From Cenococcum geophilum 1.58 (lineage: Eukaryota > Ascomycota > Dothideomycetes > Gloniales > Gloniaceae), in the NCBI GenBank assembly GCA_001692895.1, contig KV748179.1:2356001-2420000 (forward strand): 64,000 nucleotides of DNA. The letters are read 5' to 3'. The notes under the pieces are model-generated. The model was not told where the DNA came from. It saw only the letters and a program-made list of their open reading frames with translations, and made no database searches. The translations under genes were made by a program, and so were the position numbers. Numbering within the stretch: position 1 is the stretch's first letter; the number at the start of each line of letters is the position of its first letter. Of this stretch, positions 10,156 through 21,997 are shown piece after piece.

Positions 10156-13100
10156 TGGGGGGGTATCCATGTTGCTGCAGATCAACAGTTAGAGTGCCTA
10201 CTAAGAGCTATGGATATCTGGGGCCTCAAGCTAGCCACCCCCCCAGGAGCAATTACATGGCAACGAGGCACCGCCAGAAGCACAATTGACCTCACATTTA
10301 TGGACGAAGGCCTATACCAGAGACTCGAAAGGTGCAACCCCGAAGAAGAATAGGCACTTACCCTAGACCATATCCCTATCTAGATATAGCTAGACCTAGA
10401 TACCAAAGCGCAACTAAATAGAAAAAGATACGCAATAAGGAAGCTTAAGATAGATAGTTTCCTTAATGCAGTCAAACAATAACTTTAAAACCTAGAAGAA
10501 ATCCACCCAATACCAAACGAGCGAGGCTTATTGGCTACCCCTAAGGAAATTGACCAAAGACTAGAAAGGATCCAGGCAGCAATTAAAAATGGGCTAAAAG
10601 AGCACTGCCCGATCTCAAAACTAGGCCCCTACGCGTGACACGTATGGTCTATATAATACGCAGTTCTAGTTACTAGCCAACGATAAGTAAGAAGAAAATA
10701 TATAAGCAGCCACAACCCTAAAGATAAGAGACGATATAAAGACACAAGAAACTAGCTAAAGAATACCCTAAAAAAAGAAGCAAGGAATAACTGGAGACGG
10801 TTTATAAATAAGTATACTTTTAACCCGAGCCTCCCCTATAATAAGGGCCTTTAGGCTATAGTAAAATAGGTAAAAAAAAAGGCAGGGCGCTTAGCAGAAG
10901 ACCTATACCTACCACCCCTATAAAGAGCAGGAGAATTATAGGCTATAAATAACAATAATAAGAAGGTAAAGATCCTTATAGAAAGGTTCTTCCCCTAACT
11001 GGCTCTAGTAGACCTTAGTAATATTACGGGCAAAACACCGGTAACTTGCCTATGGGTTAACAGCGACATAATAATAGAGGAAATAGCTAGAACTATTAGC
11101 CGCCTTTTAAATAATATAGCATTAGGACTAGATAGGATTCTAAATAAGGCCCTAAAAACCTATAGGCCACTTATAATACCTTAGCTTGCAGATATAGCTA
11201 GAGCATGCTTTGCTATAGGCTACTACCCGTAACTCGGAAGATCTATAACAACGGTTATCCTATAAAAAGAAGGTAAAGCAGATTACTTAATCCCAGGAAG
11301 CTACCGCCCTATTGCCTTAGAAAACACCCTTAGTAAGATCTTAGAAAGGGTAATAGCGGAACGCATAGCAGACACGGCAGAGGAACACGCCCTACTACTA
11401 TAAAGCCAAATAGGGGCAAGAAAGAACCGCTTAACACTATTAGTACTTACGCTACTCGCTACCACCATTAAATCTATATAGGCGATGCGAAAGGACTTTA
11501 TAGTATTAATGCTTAGCCTAAATATTAGTGGTGCCTACAATAATATACCCTATAAGCATCTCCTGTATATCTTTAGGGTAAAGGGCTTTTTAGAATAGAT
11601 TATATAATTTGTCTAAGGGTTTATAGGCCAAAAAGAAATATTACTAGTCTTTAGCGGATACCAGAGCCCCCCTATTACAGTTATAACAGGAATACTATAA
11701 GGATTACCCCTCTTACCTATACTCTTCCTTTTCTTTATAAGCAACCTACTTAACTCCTTTAAGGAAGGGGCGACCTAGGGGATAGGCTTTGTTAATAATA
11801 CAAACTTAATTATATACGGGCCAATAGCCGCAGAGAATTGCAGAACACTAGAGAAAGCCTATAACACTTATATAGAATAGGTAAAACGTTATAGAGTCTA
11901 ATTCTTACTAGAGAAATACTAGCTAATCCATTTTATAAGAAAACGCAACTAATCTGCAGATCTCTAGCATATAATTCACATCTAAGGCTTTAGGGGTTAA
12001 CTAGTTCAGGGCCTAAGGGTATTAGGAGTATAGGTAGACAGTAAGCTCTGGTAGAGCGTATATGCGGCGTAAGTAGCCCGTAAAGGCTAAGCACAGTTTA
12101 TCGCTTTATCCAGGATTATTAATTCCACATAGGGTCTATGCTTTTAGAGGTTACGCCTACTATATATAGCAGTCGTCCGGCTAACCATAACATATAGATC
12201 CAGTATTTGGGCCATTAGAGAAACTAAGAAGGGCCCCCCTAAATTACTCCTTAAACCACTTTAAAAGGTCTAGATAGCCTACCTTTAGAATATTATAGGC
12301 GGGTACAAGCGAACGGCTATAGTACTGCTTAAGAAGGAATCTAATATTCCCCCCCTACAGTTATATATTAAAGCCGCTGCAATATAAAGGACGCAAAATA
12401 AACGCAACTCTAATATTATAAAGTATATTAAGACACGCCTAAGTAAACTATAGAGGGACCTTAGGGTGCCCTATAGGAGAACAAACCAATAACCCTAAAG
12501 TAGGGAAGAGATATTAGAGAAACAGGTAAAGAAAGCAAAAGAAGAATAGTGCCGCTTTAGGGCCCAGGCCTATATAGAGGAGGAAGGGAGACGCGTAAGA
12601 GGTTAGTAAAGACAGTAAAACAAAGAAAGGAGCTAAAGTAGAATACGCAAGAACGCCGGGAAACCATCTACCGTAATATAATACTGGTTGGACCAACGCT
12701 AGAGAGGCGAATAGGAGTTAAAGGTACAGAGGCTAACTCAGGCAAGACGAACCTAAGCTATAGCATAGTTAATGCTATAGGGGGTAAATACCTAAGGGCT
12801 CCGAGAAGGCCTAATAAAGGCAGAAAATATAATAGCAATACTCTTAAGAATAGGAATAATAGGACTAAAAGATTGGCTGTACTAGGTAGGTGTCCTAGTA
12901 GGTAGCCCGAGATATAAATGTGGCTGGCTAAAATAGACACCAAAATACGTAATACTGCTATGCCCCCTACGCACTAATCGAGAAATAATACTCTTAGTAG
13001 CTGGCATAGAGAACTATAATACACTGCTCTTAATATAAAAAGGCCTTAAGGCGGTCACCTAGTGACTTATTAGTTAAAATATACTAAATTAGTTCTGGGT

Positions 13101-13439
13101 TGCAAGGGAAATAGTAATAGAAGGCAAGGGGGCGAGCAGTAGGTGCCCCCTAGTAACTCTATAGTAGTAAAGTAATAGTTTATAATACTAGCGCGTCCGT
13201 AGGCTTATTACGGCAGTAGTAGTTCCTAAGGAGGTTAAACAGTAAGGTAGTAGAGCACTATAGGCGACTTATAGGCGCTAAGTAGGCAAGTCCTAAAAGG
13301 CGGGGAGATGGATTACGGGGTTTTCTTATTTTTCTTAAATAGAGTTTTCTCCCTATATATAAATAAGGAGTAGTCCGCGTGGGCCTAATAGGGATCCAAA
13401 TTGGACATTAAGCAATAAATTATTATTATTATTATTATT
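10156..13439 (+). mobile_element. 5'-truncated LINE (copy 2), RIP-degraded, with TTA tail
   Basis: The element begins abruptly inside the endonuclease domain (GGIHVAADQQLECLL) and ends in a tail of repeated TTA units, exactly where copy 3 ends. Both are bracketed by target duplications, so this is one insertion truncated at its 5' end during reverse transcription. Reverse transcriptase runs from about 11060 to 12000 (PGSYRPIALENTLSKILERV, then SGAYNNIPYKHLL, then GFVNNTNLIIYG where VDD is expected). The C-terminal part is basic and Gln-rich, with YKCGQLK near 12920 as a possible zinc-knuckle remnant. No RNase H is visible. The first 200 bases or so carry far fewer RIP changes than the rest. 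Confidence 0.9.
10157..13300 (+). pseudogene. LINE ORF2 fragment (endonuclease C-terminus, reverse transcriptase)
   Basis: The coding remnant of LINE copy 2. It includes the end of the endonuclease (STIDLTFMDEG near 10280), the full reverse transcriptase, and a C-terminal region of unknown function. It is broken by dozens of TAG and TAA codons at expected Gln and Trp positions. The same protein is encoded by copy 3 at 17340-20890 with more damage. Confidence 0.8.
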
Positions 13440-13453
13440 AATTTATAATACTA
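13440..13453. repeat. target-site duplication of LINE copy 2, right
   Basis: Second copy of AATTTATAATACTA, directly after the TTA tail. Confidence 0.85.
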
Positions 13454-13729
13454 GGGATTTTTCCTGTAGATAGAAGGTAGAAGCCTATATAGACCTAGAA
13501 AAGGGACCGAATCGAGAAATAAAATAGAACAAATAATATTTTATAATATTATAATATTAAAAACTTAATTGTTTGACTTTTAAAAAGGTTAAAAAGTTTT
13601 AATAGTAAACGTATAACTTTAATAGATAAAAATAAAAATAAAACTTAAGAGCCTCTTATATTAGTAGTATAAATATATAAGCATTTATTATATTTTTATA
13701 TTTTTATATTAAGTAATAGTGGAGTTATT
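13454..13729. other. AT-rich spacer between two LINE insertions
   Basis: About 276 bp of very AT-rich sequence without coding signal. Together with 10040-10141 it represents the older DNA into which both LINE copies inserted. Confidence 0.5.
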
Positions 13730-13743
13730 AATATATAAAGTGA
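13730..13743. repeat. target-site duplication of LINE copy 3, left
   Basis: AATATATAAAGTGA matches AATATATGAAGTGA at 21043-21056 with one A/G difference, itself a RIP-type change. Confidence 0.8.
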
Positions 13744-14529
13744 AAGAATATCTTAAAAAAGGAGCTCTTGCTATACCTGGCCTAAAAAGACCAAAACTAA
13801 CCAAAAGAACCCTAAAAAACACCTAGAGAATCCCCCTAAGATGCATGCATCGCAGGGGAGGCACACGTTAAACAACAGTGGCTCGCACTCGCGCGTAACC
13901 GCTAGAACTACGCCTAGTAATAGCCCTCCACAATAAAGACGGGCGAATACTATACTATAAAGCGGAAATACCTCTATTAAGAAGGCATCTAATAAAATAT
14001 AAAGCCTATTAGACGCGTTTAGTATTTAAAATTGCGGGGGAGTAACTATTAGCTATAACGAACTAATATAGCTAGTAAAATGGCTCTGCTAGTTTAGCGA
14101 ACCTTAGGCGCCCCTCTAGTAAACCCTTAATTAAATCCTCTAACGGCTAAGCAAAATTAAAAATAAGTATAACCCCCCCTTACCGGCGAACTATACCTAG
14201 GCCGCCGTAGCTACGCTTTTATAGTATAGGAAACCTACCCCCCTTAAGTTAATAACTGGGTATATAATTATAATATAACTAAATATAGAACAAGTAGAGG
14301 GGCTTAGGAGATAATTAGAAATAGAAGTCCTTATAGAGATATATAAAGAGGTCTATAACACTGTTATAGTCTAATACCTTAAGAGCGGAGATATTAGAGT
14401 CACCTTAAAGGACTAATAGGTAAAGGAATGAGCCATAAGGGCAGGGGATAGGCTAGGAGAACGTATTGGCATAAAAGTACTCCATAAGAATTACCTAGTT
14501 AAAGTCCTAGCAGTTCCTATAAGCCTTAG

Positions 14530-14534
14530 GGTAG
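14530..14534. repeat. 5-bp target duplication (GGTAG), left
   Basis: GGTAG occurs here and at 16263-16267, directly flanking the TG...CA element. A 5-bp duplication fits LTR retrotransposon integration. Confidence 0.8.
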
Positions 14535-14596
14535 TGTCACGGGACTCACACGCTCTCACGTCCCTGCGCGTTTTGACGTTCTTGACCCGTGCTCTA

Positions 14597-16060
14597 CGTA
14601 GCCGAAATAAGTGTCGGTTTGGGGCACGTGCGCATCCACCAAAATCATTGCTTCACGATCGTTTACAACACCACAATACAGCCAAATCAATTCAATATCG
14701 AGTTATCTGCCCGTCAGCCCTAATGCACTTATGCAGGCGCTTCGTGTACCAGCTGTACATCTCTGCAATCTTCTCCTGATCCACTTAGTTCTCCCAAACA
14801 TCTATAAAACGCTCCAATGCTATATCCTCCTCTTCCACGCGCTTTAAATGGAACTTCTTCTTAACAGGATAGGCTAAGGACTCTATAATTAATAGATCTG
14901 GTAATAAACCAGGCAATATTAAAAGCTTTAAGTCCCATTCCTTTGCCCAGGCTAAAGACTCCCTTAATTTATGCGCTGAATCTGCATCCTGACATAAAGT
15001 AATTCCCTTAATATTAAACTTTAAAAGAAGCCATGGCAACACCTGCTCGGTATAGACTTTTAAGTTTATTTTGCCTACTTGGTTATCTACCTTATATAAG
15101 AAGAACTTCTTCCAGGTCCTGCCAATAACAATAAAAACATTAAACAGTTTAAGATGCTTTTTCTCTTGGGCCTTCTCCTTTTTATCCTTTTTAGTAACTC
15201 CCTTCTTCCTATAAATATTCTGTGGTAAATAGCGGTAAAGATTGCCACTCCTTCTTTTAATCCTATGGGTTTCTTCTGTACCTAAACCAAAGTGATATTC
15301 ATTATAAAAAGCAACATTATTTTAGTCCTTGGGATGGGGTCTTTCTTTTAGCTGTAAATAGCACCAATTCTTCCTTTTATCTGCCTGCTCTGGGTTAAGC
15401 CACTTCTCTTCCTCCATCTTTGCATTAATATATCCTTTATCCTTTTTTATAGCTCTTTAAATTGGCTTGTTTCTAAGAGGTTAGTAACCTATTCTCCAAG
15501 TTAAAACCATTAGAAGATCTTTGTAATTTAGGGCCTCTTAAATAATAGTCTGCTATAGGGCTGATTTCGAGTCTTAATTGAGATTAGGGTCGTCCAAATA
15601 TACGGCAATAGCGTAGGTGTCTTCCTTTATAAGGGCTCAATTTCTCCCTCTTATTTCTAGCCTAGAATTATATATGGTTTTGTATTACTTTAAGGCTATA
15701 ATACGTTGCTAAGAGCGCTCAGTAATTCCAGTAGCCTGCTATATAATAGCTAGAGGAATGGCCTTGCCCAGCAATTGGCCATAGATTTTGGCGTAGAGAA
15801 CTCCTATACGTGGAGGAGTCTTTAGATGCTTATTTTCCCCAGCATTATGGTACAATTCTGGGGGTGGGGTAAAGTGTTTTGCCCGCATCTTTCGGGATAC
15901 AGGCTCCTTAGTGACTCGGGCCATGATTGGTAATTGTACCGAACGAATTTGGGTGCGAAATAGTGGTGTCGTGAGGTTTGTTATAATTGTGAGGCATGCT
16001 TAGGGGCTTTGTTTGGGTGGGGCGTGCACATGCCCCAAACCGACACTTATTTCGGCTACG
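14597..16060 (-). mobile_element. Tc1/mariner-type DNA transposon
   Basis: The terminal inverted repeats begin CGTAGCCGAAATAAGTGTCG and are nearly identical for about 36 bp (14597-14632 and 16025-16060). Each is flanked by TA (14595-14596 and 16061-16062). The reconstructed empty site is the perfect palindrome GCTCTAGAGC, in line with Tc1/mariner target preference. A degraded transposase fills the interior on the minus strand. Confidence 0.8.
14695..15924 (-). pseudogene. Tc1/mariner transposase, degraded
   Basis: The N-terminus is MARVTKEPVSRKMRAKHF, followed by a helix-turn-helix-like stretch (GKAIPLAII, then ATGITERS). The DDE triad region reads NEYHFGLG near 15300, CQDADSAHK near 14985 and IESLAYPVKKKFH near 14870. 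The frame is interrupted by several TAG, TAA and TGA codons. The third acidic residue is Glu in IESLAY. Loss is by point mutation and small shifts rather than deletion. Confidence 0.75.
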
Positions 16061-17339
16061 TAGAGCCGTGCTCACGTTCGTCCCGAGACACCTACGCACG
16101 TTCCCCTACAACCCCTATTTATACCCAACCTGGCACACGAAGAATCTTCTTCTTCATCTAAATGTCTTTGTATCAACCACGCATAGTTACGCGTACGTAG
16201 CCTTCTTCAATTACTACCCTGTTTAGTACATTGTATTCCAGCTCGTGCCCACTTCCGTAACAGGTAGAAAAGGAACGCTAGGCGGACAATATAGTAATTA
16301 TATAGGAGATAGTAAGACAAACGGAACGCCTTATACTAGGACTTAAAATCACCTAAATCTAATGGCTTTAACAGGAAAATACAAACTAAGTATATAATAA
16401 GAATAATAAGAGGATATAAAGGTCGCCGGAGACTCGCTAGGGAGACGCTAGACGAACGCATAGCTCCCTTATTGTCAGCACATATACACCAGGAATGCAA
16501 AAACTTTTTATCTAAAAAGGAATAATTATAAATGGCCTTATATACAACACAAGGCTCTATAACTATAGACTACGCCTAGAATAATACTATTGCTGTGTAT
16601 AATAGGGATATACCTAGTCTATATACGCAGTATAGGTATACTGCGGCCACTATACAGGCCCCTATAATATAAGATATTGCTTAAATTAAGACTAAACAAA
16701 ATGCGTAAACTGCTACTAAAGCACATATAAGGCGTAGGAGAGAGAAAACTGCATTAAATATAGGAGACGGAAGGTAAGGGCTTAACAGCTGCGGGAATAA
16801 CTACACGCTAGGTTATATAAATAGAAATAATAGGTAATAAGCTAGGGGGACGTAGGCGCCTTCCTAGCGTTTCCTATCTTTAATACTAGAGGGCTAGGCT
16901 AGCTATCCCAAGCCTTAATAGGCTAGAAGCGACGCTGTGTAATATTACTAGACTAATTAGGGACATAAGGGTTATAGGGGACATAAGGGAGAGGACGCCC
17001 TATAGGAAGACCCCTATAGACAGCGATAGTAGGCTTAAGACTAGGATAATTAAGAATTAGACTTAATACGGCAAATATAATATTTGCAGCCGACCTATAA
17101 AGGGTATATAGCTAACTAGTAAGAATAGGGGAAGAACTAGTAATAATAACAGATTTAGATATAGAAGCGCTAATCGGAACATAAAATATAGGAATAGAAA
17201 GCTCTATATAAAATAAGTAGTAACTAGGGTATAGATATAAGAGATAAAAGCTCTAAATATCCTAGAGAAANTNGAAATAGAAGAAGTAAGGAANNAAGGA
17301 GAGTTAAAGGACCCTNNCTNGGGGTCCGCCACCTATCTA

Positions 17340-20300
17340 TTATATAGTATAACTACGGCAACATAAACCACCGCCTTGTAAGGCCCCTACTAAATAGTCT
17401 AGACCTAGAGAAATACTATATCCTTAATATATAAAAACCGTATTATAATACCTTTATATAATTAATATACTGCCCCTAAGGATTCTAGCTCCTATATAAA
17501 CCAAAAGCAGCTATACGCGTATACTTTATAATTAGTAAGGCTATTAGCCTATCCTTATAATTATAGCAGGCAGTTAACCTAGATATTGCAGTTATAATAA
17601 TCCAAATATATAGGGGACCGGTATAAATTATTAATATATATAACCCTAGGATTAAAGGGGTCCTATAAATAGAGAATATTATATTAGTAATAAGCTTACT
17701 AGAAACCAAAGGTATAGAGTCTATCCTACTAGGAGATATAAACCTCTACTACCCGTAGTAGGGGGGTATCTATATTACTGCAGATTAATAGTTAGAGTGC
17801 CTACTAAGAGCTATAGATATCTAGGGCCTTAAGCTAGCCACCCCCCTAGGAGTAATTATATAGTAATAAGGCACCGCTAGAAGTATAATTAACCTTATAT
17901 TTATAGACGAAGGCCTATACTAGAGACTTAAAAGGTATAACCCTAAAGAAGAATAGGTACTTACCCTAGACTATATCCCTATCTAGATATAGCTAGACCT
18001 AGATACTAAAGCATAACTAAATAGAAAAAGATATATAATAAGGAAGCTTAAGATAAACAGTTTCCTTAATATAGTTAAATAATAACTTTAAAACCTAGAA
18101 GAAATCTACCTAATACTAAATAAGTGAGGCTTATTGGCCACCCCTAAGGAAATTAACTAAAGACTAGAAAGGATTTAGGCAGTAATTAAAAATAGGCTAG
18201 AAGAGCACTACCCGATCTTAAAACCGGGCCCCTATACGCAATACGTATAGTCTACATAATACACAGTTTTAGTTGCTAGCTAACGATAAGCAAGAAGGAA
18301 ATATATAAGCAGCTATAACCCTAAAAATGAGAGACAATATAAAGACACAAGAAACCAGCTAAAGAATACCCTAAAAAAAGAAGTAAGGAATAACTAGAGA
18401 TGGTTTATAAATAAGCATACTTCTAACCTAAGCCTCCCCTATAATAAGGGCCTTTAGGCTATAGCGAAATAGGTAAAGAAAAAGGTAGGGTGTTTAGTAG
18501 AAGACCTATACCTACTACCCCTATAAAGAGTAGGAGAATTATAGGCTATAAATAATAATAATAAGAAGGTAAAGATCCTTATAGAAAGGTTCTTCCCCTA
18601 ATTGGCTCTAGTAGACCTTAGTAATATTACAGGCGAAATACTAGTAACTCGCCTATAGGTTAACAGCGATATAATAATAGAGGAAATGGCTAGAACTATT
18701 AGCCGCCTTTTAAATAATATAGTACTAGGACTAGATAGGATTCCAAATAAGGCCCTAAAAACCTATGGGCTACTTATAGCACCTTAGCTTATAGATATAG
18801 CCAAAGTATACTTTATTATAGGCTACTACCCGCGACTTAGAAGATCTATAACGACGGTTGTCCTATAAAAAGAAGGTAAAGTAAATTACTTAATCCCAGG
18901 AAGCTACTACCCTATTGCCTTAGAAAATACCCTTAGCAAGATCTTAAAAAGGGTAATAGCGGAACGCATAGTAGACACGGTAGAGGAATATGCCCTACTA
19001 CTATAAAGCTAAATAGGGGCAAGAAAGAACCGCTTAACACTATTAGCACTTACGCTACTTACTACCACTATTAAATCTATATGGGCGATACGAAAGGACT
19101 TTATAGTATTAATGCTTAGCCTAGACATTAGTGGTACCTATAATAATATACCCTATAAGCGTCTCCTACATATCCTTAGGGTAAAGGGCTTTCTAAAATG
19201 GATTATATAATTTATCTAAGGGTTTATAGGCCAGAAAGAAATATCACTAGTCTTTAGTAAATACTAGAGCCCCCCTATTACAGTTATAATAGGAATACCA
19301 TAAGGATTACCCCTCTCGCCTATACTCTTCCTTTTCTTTATAAGCAACCTACTTAACTCCTTTAAGGAAGGGGCAACCTAGGGGATAGGCTTCGTTGACA
19401 ATATAAACCTAATTATATACGGGCCAACAGCTATAGAAAATTGTAAAACACTAGAGAAAGCCTATAACACTTATATAGAATAGGCAAAACATTATAGAGT
19501 CTAATTCTTACTAGAGAAATACCAGCTAATCTATTTTATAAGAAAACGCAACTAATTTGTAGATCTCTAGCATATAATTTACATCTAAGGCTTTAGGGGT
19601 TAACCAGTTTAGGGCCTAAGGGTATTAGGAGTATAGGTAGATAGTAAGCTCTGGTAGAGCGTATATATAGCGTAAGCGGCCCATAAAGGCTAAGCACAGT
19701 TTATCGCTTTATCTAGAATTGTTAATTCTATATAGGGTCTATACTTTTAGAGGTTACGCCTACTATATATAGCAGTCGTCTAGCTAACTATAACATATAG
19801 ATCCAGTATTTAGGCCATTAGAGAAACTAAGAAGGGCCCTCCTAAATTACTTTTTAAACTACTTCAAAAGGTCTAAATAGCCTACCTTTAAAGTATTATA
19901 GGCGGGTATAAGCAAACGGCCACAGCACTACTTAAGAAGGAATCCAATATTCCCCCCCTATAGTTATATATTAAAGCCGCTGTAATATAAAGGACGTAAA
20001 ATAAACGTAACTCTAATGTTATAAAGTATATTAAGACATGCCTAAGTAAACTATAGAGGGACCCTAGGGTGCCCTATAGGAGAATAAACCAATAACCCTA
20101 AAGTAGGGAAGAGATATTAGAGAAACAGGTAAAGAAAGTAAAAGAAGAATAGTGCCGCTTTAGGGCCTAGGCCTATATAGAAGAGAAAGGGAAACGCATA
20201 AGAGGTCAGTAAAGATAATAGTAAGATAGAGAAAGGAGCTAAAGTAAAATATATAAGAACGCTAGGAAACCATCTACCGTAATATAATACTAGTTAGACT

Positions 20301-20890
20301 AACGCTAAAAAGGTAAATAGGAGTTAAAGGTATAGAGGCTAACTTAGGTAAGACGAACCTAAGCTATAGTATAGTTAACGCTATAGGGGGTAAATACCTA
20401 AGGGCTCTGAGAAGGCCTAATAAAGGCAGAAAATATAATAGTAACACTTTTAAGAACAGGAATAATAGGACTAAAAGATTGGCTTTACTAGGTGGGTGTT
20501 CTAGTAGGTAGCCTAAGATATAAATATAGCTAGCTAAGACAGACACTAAAATATATAATATTACTATACCCCCTACGCACTAATTAAGAAATAATACTCT
20601 TAGCAGCTAGTATAGAGAACTATAATACACTACTCTTAATATAAAAAGGCCTTAAGGCGGTTACCTAGTGGCTTATTAGTTAAAATATACTAAATTAGTT
20701 CTAGGTTATAAGGGAAATAGTAATAGAAGGCAAGGGGGCAAGTAGTAGGTGCCCCCTAGTAACTCTACAGTAGTAGAGTAATAGTTTGTGATACTAGCGC
20801 GTCCGTAGGCTTATTACGGTAGCAGTAGTTCCTAAGGAGGTTAAATAGTAAGGTAGTAGAGCACTATAGGCGACTCGCAGGCGCTAAGTA
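17340..20890 (+). pseudogene. LINE ORF2 (endonuclease, reverse transcriptase), degraded
   Basis: This copy includes the endonuclease N-terminus missing from copy 2 (LLGDINLYYP near 17735, where GDFNLHHP is expected). The reverse transcriptase is at about 18700-19560, with GTYNNIPYKRLLHI and GFVDNINLIIYGP; the catalytic pair now reads DN. RIP stops are dense. No RNase H domain is visible. Confidence 0.8.
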
Positions 20891-21042
20891 GGCGAGTCCT
20901 AAAAGGCGGGGAGATGGATCACGGGGTTTTCTCATTTTTCTTAAATAGAGTTTTCTCCCCATATATAAATAAGGAGTAGTCCATATAAGCCCAATAGGGA
21001 TCCGAATTGGACGTTAAGCAATGAATTATTATTATTATTATT

Positions 21043-21056
21043 AATATATGAAGTGA
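21043..21056. repeat. target-site duplication of LINE copy 3, right
   Basis: AATATATGAAGTGA follows the ATT tail and pairs with 13730-13743. Confidence 0.8.
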
Positions 21057-21081
21057 GTTAATTTTAATATAATTTTGGGTA

Positions 21082-21181
21082 CGTAATATGTCTCACTCCA
21101 CGTCGCCATAAGGCCAAAAAGACAGACAGTGCTCGCGAATCTGTCGCGACTGTTGCGGGATCTAATATATGTACTCTTACA
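21082..21181. mobile_element. solo LTR of a miniature retroelement (TRIM-like)
   Basis: This 100-bp sequence aligns along its length with the 101-bp terminal repeats at 42930-43030 and 43276-43376 (shared CCACGTCGCCATA, GGCCAAAAAGAC and the end TACTCTTACA). It is flanked by GGGTA at 21077-21081 and 21182-21186, a 5-bp target duplication. The leading T of TG...CA has changed to C. Confidence 0.8.
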
Positions 21182-21189
21182 GGGTAGCT

Positions 21190-21990
21190 TAATAGGTCCA
21201 TGCTGTTTTAAATAATAGCCCCACATTTTTGGCGAGAAACATGGCGTGCTATAGTGCTAGGACAAAAGTCTCTGGTCGGGACCCTTTTTACACCAAAACT
21301 CACCTAAAGCACTTTAAGATTTTATACCTACCACGATATTTTATTAAGCTAAAATTAAAGCTGTTAGTAGATTTTTACAATAATAACGTAGAATTTTTTT
21401 ATAAAGCTATAAAGTTAAGTAAAGATTAAAAAAAAACTATATAAATTCGTTTAAAATTTAAGTATATAAACTTTAGAGTATATTTATCTTAATAATAATA
21501 ATATATTATTAAAATATAAGTAGATAATTTTATTTACAAAGCAAATCTAGAGAATTATTAAATTTTGTAGCATAATTTTTAAAAAATTTTTATTATAAAG
21601 GTGTGCTGCGAAGAAGTTGAGTTTTTGTGGGAAATCGCTTCCGACCGGAGACTTATGGCCCATGACTGTAAATGTCACAATATTGATAACCAAAAATCTA
21701 GATTAGTGGCTATGTCAACCCCCAAGTATCTGCTTCTTTACTTCGAGGTACCTTCATACGGGCCTTGGAAACCGTACGCAGATCTCGTACGACTTCTTAT
21801 TCTGTACTCTTTCATTCTATTGGCAAAGCGAGCCATTTACGTTACGATTCAGGGAAAACTTAAAGCTAAAGCAGAAAGGCCTGCTGGATCTTTGCATGCT
21901 TTCAATTGCGCAGGAGAAGGTGCTGTACCAGCCACGCCCGAAGGACTGGCCCGGGATGGGTGCCTCTCGTCGACATGCGGTGTGATTCAG
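21190..21990. other. AT-rich intergenic stretch
   Basis: Open frames at 21229-21429 and 21601-22002 lack family signal. The part up to about 21600 is AT-rich repeat-edge DNA; from 21600 on, composition resembles genic flanks. Confidence 0.4.
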
Positions 21991-21997
21991 TCGGTAG

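Larger units (their letters stand above)
14535..16262 (-). mobile_element. solo LTR, about 264 bp, interrupted by a Tc1/mariner element
   Basis: The sequence starts TGTCACGGGAC and ends CTTCCGTAACA, so it has TG...CA ends with a short inverted terminal repeat, and it is flanked by a GGTAG duplication. Without the transposon at 14597-16060 and one TA, the LTR is about 264 bp. A plus-strand TATTTATACCC (16121-16131) could be a TATA box. Read on the minus strand it begins TGTTACGG, like the gypsy LTR at 59666-59882, which suggests a related element; strand is assigned on that basis. It shows little RIP, so it is younger than the LINE that holds it. Confidence 0.75.
13850..17330 (+). pseudogene. 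LINE ORF1 (gag-like), split by a solo LTR and degraded
   Basis: The N-terminal part lies at about 14250-14534 and ends in VPISLRV. The frame resumes exactly after the duplicated GGTAG at 16263 with KERQADN. Zinc-knuckle-like Cys and His residues follow near 16555-16720 (YYCCVQ-GYTQ, then CGHYTGPYNIRYC). The break is physical (insertion) as well as mutational (TAG and TAA codons). The exact start codon is not identifiable. Confidence 0.6.
13744..21042 (+). mobile_element. full-length LINE (copy 3), RIP-degraded, with nested insertions
   Basis: The element runs from just after the left duplication to an ATT-repeat tail before the right duplication. Removing the 14535-16262 insertion and one 5-bp duplication leaves about 5.57 kb, a plausible full length. 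ORF1 starts before the insertion and continues after it; ORF2 matches LINE copy 2 throughout. Comparing copies 2 and 3 base by base, almost all differences are CpA to TpA or its complement, with copy 3 the more heavily changed. Several undetermined bases lie near 17271-17320. It is one of the clearest demonstrations of RIP in the window. Confidence 0.9.

Noticed and set aside
12514-12943. Hydrophobic minus-strand frames at 12514-12696 and 12758-12943, and the homologous one at 20364-20546
   Set aside because: They are antisense to the C-terminal part of LINE ORF2 and occur in both LINE copies; the apparent hydrophobicity comes from TA-rich codons.
14535-16262. A single 1.7-kb DNA transposon with TGTYACGG termini
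   Set aside because: The inner inverted repeats with TA duplications and a mariner transposase, plus the outer TG...CA ends with a 5-bp duplication, are better explained as a mariner inside a solo LTR.
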